The notes beneath the pieces are model-generated. The model saw nothing but the letters and a program-made list of their open reading frames with translations, had not been told where the DNA came from and did not search any database. From Methanobacteriota archaeon (GTDB taxonomy: Archaea; Thermoplasmatota; Poseidoniia; Poseidoniales; Poseidoniaceae): 6,369 nucleotides of DNA. Each line of letters starts with the position of its first letter. Within the stretch, counting starts at the first letter, position 1. The translations under genes were made by a program, and so were the position numbers. Shown in pieces: positions 1-5,243 of this stretch. Location of the stretch: NCBI GenBank assembly GCA_002706615.1, contig PALS01000002.1, positions 1-6,369 on the forward strand. The letters run 5' to 3'.

Positions 1-627
1 TTAATTCCCTATATTACTTACAAGTATCAAAAAGGTGCAGCATCTAGATCGACAAAAGCTCGTGGAGATAAATTAGAGAAATATATTCCTTATGCAGCAT
101 CCTATACTGCAGCTATGGCTGCTGCAAATGCGATTCCAAGTAATATCTTCAGGTCTTTGGCTATGAATGAGGATATTTATGGCGAAATCGCATATGATTC
201 CGCTATGATTTACAGAGACGTAACTTTGCTTGGATACGATTTATTGACCGCCATGAAGATGGCAGTAGACCGAGCAGCCTCTCCATGGATGACGGAGTTC
301 TTCCAAGGAATGGTAGGAACACTAACTGCTGGAGGTTCTCTCAAACTCTACTTCTTGAACCGTGCAGAGCACTACATGAGAGAGAACCGAACACGCTTAC
401 ATGAGTTCTTAGAGTCTTTAGCAATGTTAGCAGAATCATATGTTGTTGTAGCAGTGGCAATGCCTCTTTTCCTAATAGTAATGCTCGTTATCATGTTCTG
501 GGTTAGTGGTGCAGGTGCTCAAATGGAGGAAAGTACTCTGTATGCGGTTGTACTTCTGGTTTTACCGATGATACACGTAATGTTCTGTTTCTTAGTATGG
601 TCTTCAAGTGAAGAGCAGAAAATGTGA
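1..627 (+). CDS. Type II secretion/type IV pilus F-domain platform protein (FlaJ/TadC-like), 5' partial
   Basis: The reading frame is open from base 1 to the TGA at 625-627, so this is the C-terminal 208 residues of a longer protein; the ATG at 115 is internal. Visible residues 27-130 look like a cytoplasmic T2SSF domain (helical, starting KYIPYAASYTAAMAAANAIP). Two strongly hydrophobic segments follow at about 145-168 and 178-200, and the tail is short and polar. Members of this family form the inner-membrane platform that, driven by a secretion ATPase, moves pilin or archaellin subunits into a filament. It is the first visible gene of a + strand operon whose next gene, 15 nt downstream, encodes a second platform protein. 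Paired F proteins are typical of Tad-type pili, while archaella normally have one FlaJ. The missing N-terminus may carry another F domain, as in many archaeal homologues. Family assignment is fairly secure; the exact system is not. Confidence 0.8.
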   Translation, partial: LIPYITYKYQKGAASRSTKARGDKLEKYIPYAASYTAAMAAANAIPSNIFRSLAMNEDIYGEIAYDSAMIYRDVTLLGYDLLTAMKMAVDRAASPWMTEFFQGMVGTLTAGGSLKLYFLNRAEHYMRENRTRLHEFLESLAMLAESYVVVAVAMPLFLIVMLVIMFWVSGAGAQMEESTLYAVVLLVLPMIHVMFCFLVWSSSEEQKM

Positions 628-631
628 GTAA

Positions 632-641
632 GGGGGGAGAG
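632..641 (+). promoter_or_regulatory. Ribosome binding site of second platform gene
   Basis: GGGGGGAGAG lies one base before the ATG at 643, and its GGAG core at 636-639 is 3 nt from the start. The spacing is short but this is the only purine-rich run there, and it supports the ATG at 643. Confidence 0.5.
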
Positions 642-642
642 T

Positions 643-2178
643 ATGGCACGAAAGAAAAAGAAGGAGAAAATTACAGTTGTACTCGACCTTCCAAAAGATG
701 ACTCTACTCTTACTAAATTGTATGTGATTCTTACAATCAGTATTTTCCTTGGCCTCACATCATTCGGTTTCTGGGTTACCAATTCACATTTTACAACAGC
801 AGCAAATGGCCAACCACTATTTGTCAATACCATTTGTGGACAAGATCCAATGATTATTCCAACAATTGAAAGTAATTCTTCTTGTCCAATATTGGAGGAC
901 ACTCCCGACCAGTTAGTCTGGGATAATAGCGAAGAGCCATGGATGGACTTCCGTTCTTTAGGTCAGATGTTTGATGTTCCTGGTCTAAATGGTTCGGATT
1001 TAGGCATGGACCCCGGTACTCTTCCACCACAGACGTTTTCAGCAACATGTTCTGTTGAGACTTCTGTACCATCCTTGTACAAGTTCGAGATTAGAGATCC
1101 AGCAAACAAACCTCTTCCCGGAGGTACTCACACGGGCAACTCCCAAGATCCAAATGACAAGTGTGAAATAAATATCGAGGCAATTCAAAAGGGAGAGATG
1201 TACTCAGTAGTCATCATTTCTGATGAGACAGTAGATGAGGCCTCTTTTAGAATCACTATGGACTATTATGATGGGGTTCCAGAATACATGAACAATAAAT
1301 CACTTTGGATTGGACCAGAGGTCGAACTTGGAGGAATGTCCCTTCGCCCTACAATTTTCTTGAATTTCTTTGGATTTGGTTTCTTCATCGCTTTTTGGCC
1401 TGCTTCTTTTTACTGGGATAGAGTAAAAGAAAAGGTAAACCGAATGGAAGAAAAATTCCCCGATTTCCTGCGGGATTTAGCAGAATACTGGAAAGGAGGT
1501 CTTTCGATGACAGTCGCAGTTCAAACGCTGGCGCGGTCTGAATACGGTGCCCTGAATAAAGAAGTAAAGCAAATGTCTGTTCAATTATCATGGGGTGTAG
1601 CATTTAGTGACGTTATCGAAATGTTTGCTGAAAGAGTTGGTACTCCATTGGTAAAGAGAGCAATTTCATTGATTAGTGAAGCGAATCGTGCAGGTGGTAA
1701 AATATCTGATATTTTGGTTACAGCAGCCAATGATAGCCGTGAAATCAAGTTCTTAGAAGGTGAAAGAAAACGTTCGATTGCGTCTTATATTTCCGTTATC
1801 TGGACCTCATACGGTGTTTTCCTAGGTGTAATTGTAGTTCTGGCTAAGGTTTTCATTCCTGCTATTGCGGGCTCGAATTCTGAGCCAAGTGATGGTGGTG
1901 ATGGTGGAGGCCAACAGTTAGGAAACATGGTTATCCGAAACATCGAGCCATTGTTTTTCCTTACAATTTTCTATTACGGCGTAACCATGCAAGCCCTAGG
2001 TAATGGTTTGATGGCTGGATTGATGGCAACTGGTAGATTCACAAGTGGAATGAAGCATTCCGGATTAATGATTCTTTTAGCGATTCTGTGTTTCAATTTC
2101 ATCGCTTTTACCCCTGATCTGATAGGTGTTACCGACCTCCCATCTTTGGTTCCTAATTCAGGTACCTTCAAGCCCTGA
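643..2178 (+). CDS. Second F-domain pilus platform protein with large N-terminal extracellular domain
   Basis: This 511-residue protein starts with a basic cytoplasmic stretch (MARKKKKEK), then TM1 at about 25-46 and a polar region at 47-234. TM2 follows at about 235-256, a T2SSF domain at about 260-375 (KFPDFLRDLAEYWKGGLS...), TM3 at 381-406, TM4 at 434-453 and TM5 at 473-490. By the positive-inside rule the 47-234 region is extracellular and the F domain cytoplasmic. The ectodomain has four cysteines (C65, C81, C136, C174) and three N-X-S/T sequons (N78, N116, N218), and its second half reads like a small beta-sandwich. The TM3-TM4 loop contains a Gly/Asp-rich stretch. Platform proteins anchor filament assembly in the membrane; the ectodomain is unusual, and I infer contact with pilin subunits or the S-layer. 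The ATG follows a purine-rich GGGGGGAGAG. It could be a TadB- or TadC-type partner of the preceding protein. Confidence 0.82.
   Translation: MARKKKKEKITVVLDLPKDDSTLTKLYVILTISIFLGLTSFGFWVTNSHFTTAANGQPLFVNTICGQDPMIIPTIESNSSCPILEDTPDQLVWDNSEEPWMDFRSLGQMFDVPGLNGSDLGMDPGTLPPQTFSATCSVETSVPSLYKFEIRDPANKPLPGGTHTGNSQDPNDKCEINIEAIQKGEMYSVVIISDETVDEASFRITMDYYDGVPEYMNNKSLWIGPEVELGGMSLRPTIFLNFFGFGFFIAFWPASFYWDRVKEKVNRMEEKFPDFLRDLAEYWKGGLSMTVAVQTLARSEYGALNKEVKQMSVQLSWGVAFSDVIEMFAERVGTPLVKRAISLISEANRAGGKISDILVTAANDSREIKFLEGERKRSIASYISVIWTSYGVFLGVIVVLAKVFIPAIAGSNSEPSDGGDGGGQQLGNMVIRNIEPLFFLTIFYYGVTMQALGNGLMAGLMATGRFTSGMKHSGLMILLAILCFNFIAFTPDLIGVTDLPSLVPNSGTFKP
1891..1908 (+). repeat. 9-bp tandem repeat coding a Gly/Asp-rich loop
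   Basis: GATGGTGGT is followed directly by GATGGTGGA, two 9-bp units differing at the last base. They encode DGGDGG (residues 417-422) in the predicted extracellular loop between TM3 and TM4 of the second platform protein. The unit is a multiple of three, so copy-number change would keep the frame. Confidence 0.6.
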
Positions 2179-2183
2179 GGTGG
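2177..2183 (+). promoter_or_regulatory. Ribosome binding site of first pilin-like gene, overlapping upstream stop
   Basis: GAGGTGG overlaps the TGA (2176-2178) of the upstream platform gene and ends 4 nt before the ATG at 2188. It matches the archaeal 16S anti-Shine-Dalgarno well and implies coupled translation within the operon. Confidence 0.7.
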
Positions 2184-2187
2184 CGTA

Positions 2188-2631
2188 ATGAAGCAGGATG
2201 AAGATGCACAAATCCACATCCTAGAGATGCTTACTCTATTCTGGCTCTTTTTTATGAGTGCAGCGTTTTTGATTAGAGTTCATGTTCCCGATTCACCTTC
2301 TGTTTCAATCGATGCTGACAAAGAATTCGCAGGTCAAGATGCGATTAATTATGCATTAGGATTGGATTCACTGGAAGAAGGATATGACTCGAGATTGGCT
2401 GAATTATTGGCTACAGGTCAAGAAGATGCGGCATGCGAGTTGATTCAAGATGCAATAGCTAGTGGAATTGAGGGTAATTGTTGGTTAGCAAAAGATTCAG
2501 GAACTTCTCATCCCAGCGGAGAAATCGCTACACCTAACGGTGGAACTGTGACAACACATGCTTTGGTAAATGTTGACGACCATCTTTGGACAGTCAGTAT
2601 TGAATTGTGGTCTAGAGGAGGTGGCGACTAA
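2188..2631 (+). CDS. Pilin-like membrane-anchored protein 1
   Basis: This 147-residue protein has a short acidic N-terminus (MKQDEDAQ) followed by a hydrophobic helix at about 9-31 and a soluble domain of about 115 residues. That is the architecture of archaeal type IV pilins and pseudopilins: a short pre-sequence, a membrane/filament-core helix and an external head. A prepilin peptidase cut between A7 and Q8 would leave Q at +1 and E at +6, close to but not matching the usual Q-x-S-x-E (Glu at +5) pattern. Two cysteines (C83, C98) could form a disulfide in the head. The C-terminal SRGGGD is encoded by the ribosome binding site of the next gene. Its place 9 nt after a platform gene supports a pilus subunit or minor pilin. 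It could instead be an unprocessed membrane accessory protein. No specific family was recognised. Confidence 0.6.
   Translation: MKQDEDAQIHILEMLTLFWLFFMSAAFLIRVHVPDSPSVSIDADKEFAGQDAINYALGLDSLEEGYDSRLAELLATGQEDAACELIQDAIASGIEGNCWLAKDSGTSHPSGEIATPNGGTVTTHALVNVDDHLWTVSIELWSRGGGD
2617..2624 (+). promoter_or_regulatory. Strong ribosome binding site of second pilin-like gene
   Basis: GGAGGTGG lies 6 nt before the ATG at 2631, inside the end of the preceding gene. The nine bases GAGGTGGCG (2618-2626) are identical to those before the first pilin-like gene (2177-2185). This decides the start at 2631. Confidence 0.75.
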
Positions 2632-3062
2632 TGCGCGAATCTAATCGAGATGACCGTGCTCAGATGTTGTTAGCAACCGGAGTAGTATTGATGATGTCTT
2701 TACTTTCGATGGCAATATATGGTGTAAAAATGGCTGGATTAAATTCTCCTTATGATACCACTGGTGATGCCTCAATTTTAGCATCTAGAGATGTTATTGA
2801 TTCCCTTCCTAGCCTAACCGAAGAGCGTGCACAAATTTGGTATGGTGGTGGGATGAGCGAAATAGAAAGTATCGAGAAAGCATTGGAATCACTTCACGAT
2901 GATATTCTTCATCACGGAGAAATTAGAGGAGTAGAACTTAAACTACTCAATATGACGGCAACTGAAGATTCGGGAGTAATTACGGTTACAGGAGAATTAG
3001 GTGCTGCCGACAGAAATACAATGCTTACTAGGGAGATAAGTTACAGCCTAGATTTAGATTAA
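2631..3062 (+). CDS. Pilin-like membrane-anchored protein 2
   Basis: This 143-residue protein begins MRESNRDDRAQ, followed by a hydrophobic helix at about 12-35 and a soluble, acidic domain. The D-x-A-Q sequence before the helix is shared with the preceding protein (DEDAQ versus DDRAQ) and resembles the D-R-x-Q starts of many archaeal pilin-like membrane proteins. A cut after A10 would give a mature Q+1, but the helix lacks the conserved Glu at +5. The head begins with a serine- and aspartate-containing segment and ends in alternating hydrophobic residues (VELKLLNMTA, VITVTGEL, REISYSLDLD) that suggest beta strands. It has no cysteine. The ATG overlaps the previous TAA by one base, so translation is probably coupled. 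It is the last gene of the operon. A minor pilin or pseudopilin role is inferred from architecture and neighbours; no named family was recognised. Confidence 0.6.
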   Translation: MRESNRDDRAQMLLATGVVLMMSLLSMAIYGVKMAGLNSPYDTTGDASILASRDVIDSLPSLTEERAQIWYGGGMSEIESIEKALESLHDDILHHGEIRGVELKLLNMTATEDSGVITVTGELGAADRNTMLTREISYSLDLD

Positions 3063-3721
3063 TTTTTTCTACGCCATTCATTCCAGCAAAGATCTAGCCA
3101 GTGCTGTATCTTTTCCATAGAGTCTTTGACTCTGGTAGGATCTAAAGTGTGCCAGTTTGCAATCCGGGCTTTTTCTCTAAAGCCATCCTGAATTGCTCTA
3201 ATTCTTGGAAGAGCAGAAATATATCTATCAGCATTTCTAAACGAGTGACTCTCTCTCTGTTTCAAGAATGAAGTGTGCTGTTTTTCATCATCAACATGCA
3301 TCACTATACCTAAGGCGATACCCCCTGAATCAATCCATGGCCTAATCAGTCGTGAACTAGGCTCTAGATGGACTCCTTCAAGAATTAAATCAATACCTTC
3401 ACGTCTTGCTCTTTCAATAGTGGCCAATACTCCAGCCTCGACAGCTTTGCATGTATCTTGCCAATCTAGAACGGGATCTCCAGTTTCTCCTTTAGAAAAT
3501 GAAGAACGATGTAATGCCTTATTGTTACCATCGTCCATAACCCGCATGACCTCGCGCACAGCGTCCGTTGACAATAATCTGGAAAAGGAACGTGAATGGG
3601 CTAATTGTACCGCAGTTGTGGATTTGCCAACCCCTGTCGCTCCTGCAATCAATACCAGAATAGGTGGGCGACCAGTGACGGTAGTAACCGTCTTCTCAGC
3701 GATTCCAATCCGCTTCGCCAT
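3059..3721 (-). CDS. P-loop kinase of the 2-phosphoglycerate kinase family
   Basis: From the ATG at 3721 this is 220 residues. The Walker A motif is GATGVGKST, about 27 residues in. Then come STDAVREVMR and LHRSSFS, an AVEAGVLATIERARREGIDLILEGVHLEP block, and RNADRYISALPRIRAIQDGF near the end. This order matches archaeal 2-phosphoglycerate kinase (COG2074), which makes 2,3-bisphosphoglycerate for cyclic 2,3-diphosphoglycerate in some thermophilic methanogens. Many family members carry an N-terminal ATP-cone domain; it is absent here, leaving only the kinase core. An in-frame TTG at 3742 with GGGGGTGG 10 nt upstream would add seven residues; I prefer the ATG. The gene converges on the pilus operon, sharing TTAA (3059-3062) with its stop, and diverges from the aldehyde dehydrogenase. 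The family is well supported; the substrate is uncertain, since a solute role for cyclic diphosphoglycerate is not expected in a mesophile. A zeta-toxin-like kinase is a less likely alternative. Confidence 0.8.
   Translation of the reverse strand: MAKRIGIAEKTVTTVTGRPPILVLIAGATGVGKSTTAVQLAHSRSFSRLLSTDAVREVMRVMDDGNNKALHRSSFSKGETGDPVLDWQDTCKAVEAGVLATIERARREGIDLILEGVHLEPSSRLIRPWIDSGGIALGIVMHVDDEKQHTSFLKQRESHSFRNADRYISALPRIRAIQDGFREKARIANWHTLDPTRVKDSMEKIQHWLDLCWNEWRRKN
3063..3070 (+). terminator. T-rich terminator of the pilus operon
   Basis: TTTTTTCT follows directly after the TAA of the last pilin-like gene. Archaeal RNA polymerase terminates at T-rich tracts in the non-template strand without needing a hairpin. 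The tract lies inside the 3' end of the convergent kinase gene, where it encodes part of the RRKN tail. No stem was seen before it. Confidence 0.4.
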
Positions 3722-3761
3722 ATAACCCGCTTCAACTGACAACTAATCAAGACCACCCCCA
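3722..3761. promoter_or_regulatory. Short divergent intergenic region, kinase / aldehyde dehydrogenase
   Basis: These 40 bp separate two divergent starts and must hold, or overlap, both promoters. No clear TATA box or BRE was found for either gene. The best - strand candidate is CTTGATTA (3751-3744), centred about 26 nt before the ATG at 3721 and preceded by a purine-rich run; this would suit a leaderless transcript but is weak. On the + strand nothing convincing lies upstream of 3762. If the dehydrogenase starts later (3801 or 3816), the region widens to about 80-95 bp. Confidence 0.3.
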
Positions 3762-5237
3762 ATGGGAGAGGCTTTGAGCAAGTTCTGCTTGGCCTATGAT
3801 ATGGCGGAAGAACAAATGTCGATAGCCGGCGAATGGTGTAACTCTGAGGATGGAGCTACTGCTGATGTACTCAATCCTGCATCTGGTGAAGTAATTGCAA
3901 CTGTGCCCAAAGCAACTATCGCTGATGTGAATCGATGCGTAGATGCTTCACGTGCTGCATTTAACTCCAAAGATTGGTCTCTTATGGACCCTGCACAAAG
4001 AGGTAGAATTTTGCAAAAAATGGCTGCTGCCACATATGCTAATGCTAAGTCATTAGCCGCTTTAGAATCATCAAATAATGGCAAAACATTCCGTGAAGCA
4101 TTATCAGAAATTCGTTATGGAGCATGGACATTAGAGTACTTTGCCGGCCTTTCAGATAAGATAGAAGGTAGTACAATTCCTGTACCTGGAAATCGTCTAA
4201 ACTATACCTTGCGCCAACCATTAGGAGTCACCGCTCATATCGTTCCTTGGAATTTCCCACTGCAATTGGCTATTCGTTCAATTGCACCTGCGCTTGCAGC
4301 CGGTTGTACGGTAATTGCCAAACCGGCTTCTTGGACACCGCTTTCACTAATTGCATGGCTCAAAGCCATGGAGGATGCTGAGACTGGATTGCCATCAGGT
4401 GTATTGCAAGTAATCACCGGCTCTGGAAGTTTGATCGGTGATGCTTTAGCAGGTCATTCTGGTGTAGATGGAATCATATTGACTGGAGGCGTTCCTACCG
4501 GGCAGGCAGTAATGGCTAAAGCGAGTGAGAATTTGACACCTGTAACATTAGAATTGGGTGGTAAGGGTGCCAATATTGTATTCCCAGACGCAAATCTTGC
4601 TCATTGTGCAAAAGCGATTTGTTTTGGAATATTCATGAATGCTGGACAAATGTGCTGGGCTGGTTCAAGATTGATTGTTCATGAGGACGTTCATGACCAA
4701 TTGGTAGATGCAATAGTTGCTGAAATCTCAAAATGGCCGGTTGGCCCAGGGATGGAAGAAGGCGTTAGGATGGGTAGCATGGTTCATACCTCTCATCGAG
4801 ATGATGTTCTTGCAATGTTGGCAAAAGGACTCGAACAAGGCGGAGATGTTGTGTGTGGAGGTAACGCTCTAGACCGAGATGGAGCTTTCATGGAAGCAAC
4901 GGTAGTTACAGGAATAAGTAGTGACAATCTATTATTCCAAGAAGAATTATTCGGTCCAGTTCTGGCAGTTACCAAATTTAGTGAAGATAAGGAAGCGATG
5001 GCTTTAGCCAATGATACTCCATTTGGATTGTTAAACGGTGTTTGGACCAACAATCTGTCAAGAGCACACAAATTTGCAAGAGATGTCCAGTCGGGTATGG
5101 TTAGTATCAATGAATACCCAATCACATTCCCTCAAACAGCATTTACAGGCTGGAAGCAATCAGGAATCGGCGTAGAACAGAGTCAAGATGCTCTTCGTTT
5201 CTATACCAAGATCAAGAATGTAAATATCAAACTTTGA
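3762..5237 (+). CDS. NAD(P)+-dependent aldehyde dehydrogenase
   Basis: This 491-residue protein is a full-length ALDH-superfamily enzyme that oxidises an aldehyde to the acid in the cytoplasm. The key residues are present: N164 in PWNFP (oxyanion hole), K187 in KPAS (cofactor), general base E264 in LELGGKGAN, nucleophile C298 in GQMCWAGSR, and E395 in EELFGPV. S190 replaces the Glu that binds the adenosine ribose in NAD+-preferring ALDHs; E. coli GabD, which uses NADP+, has the same KPAS-x-TP motif, so NADP+ use is inferred. The usual FTGS pyrophosphate motif reads LTGG (240-243). Overall it resembles the betaine-, aminobutyr- and succinate-semialdehyde dehydrogenase groups, but the substrate cannot be read from the sequence. 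The start is uncertain: the ATG at 3762 lacks a ribosome binding site, M14 (3801) gives a typical ALDH start, and M19 (3816) has GCGGAAG 5 nt upstream. It converges on the sialidase-fold gene with a 2-base gap. Confidence 0.9.
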   Translation: MGEALSKFCLAYDMAEEQMSIAGEWCNSEDGATADVLNPASGEVIATVPKATIADVNRCVDASRAAFNSKDWSLMDPAQRGRILQKMAAATYANAKSLAALESSNNGKTFREALSEIRYGAWTLEYFAGLSDKIEGSTIPVPGNRLNYTLRQPLGVTAHIVPWNFPLQLAIRSIAPALAAGCTVIAKPASWTPLSLIAWLKAMEDAETGLPSGVLQVITGSGSLIGDALAGHSGVDGIILTGGVPTGQAVMAKASENLTPVTLELGGKGANIVFPDANLAHCAKAICFGIFMNAGQMCWAGSRLIVHEDVHDQLVDAIVAEISKWPVGPGMEEGVRMGSMVHTSHRDDVLAMLAKGLEQGGDVVCGGNALDRDGAFMEATVVTGISSDNLLFQEELFGPVLAVTKFSEDKEAMALANDTPFGLLNGVWTNNLSRAHKFARDVQSGMVSINEYPITFPQTAFTGWKQSGIGVEQSQDALRFYTKIKNVNIKL

Positions 5238-5243
5238 TATCAA
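5224..5243. repeat. AT-rich palindrome at a convergent gene junction, possible two-way terminator
   Basis: ATATCAAA (5224-5231) and TTTGATAT (5233-5240) are exact inverted repeats around one C. The overlapping TTGATATCAA (5234-5243) is itself a perfect palindrome containing both stop codons: TGA of the dehydrogenase (5235-5237) and TGA of the - strand gene (5242-5240). As RNA it could form a 6-bp AT-rich stem with a 5-nt loop from either strand. Chance is possible, because the shared stop triplets already give part of the symmetry. Confidence 0.35.

Noticed and set aside
519..902. 127-codon - strand open frame
   Set aside because: It overlaps two platform genes antisense and its translation resembles no known protein.
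1..3062. Archaellum operon
   Set aside because: No archaellin, FlaG/FlaF or FlaH-like gene is visible, and two platform proteins is not the archaellum arrangement; upstream sequence could change this.
3059..3721. Zeta-toxin-type kinase of a toxin-antitoxin pair
   Set aside because: No small antitoxin gene is adjacent, and the motif order matches the 2-phosphoglycerate kinase family better.
3273..3725. 150-codon + strand open frame opposite the kinase
   Set aside because: It is antisense to a well-supported kinase with conserved motifs, and its translation shows no domain or ribosome binding site.
4793..5125. 110-codon - strand open frame
   Set aside because: It is antisense to the catalytic and C-terminal part of the intact aldehyde dehydrogenase.
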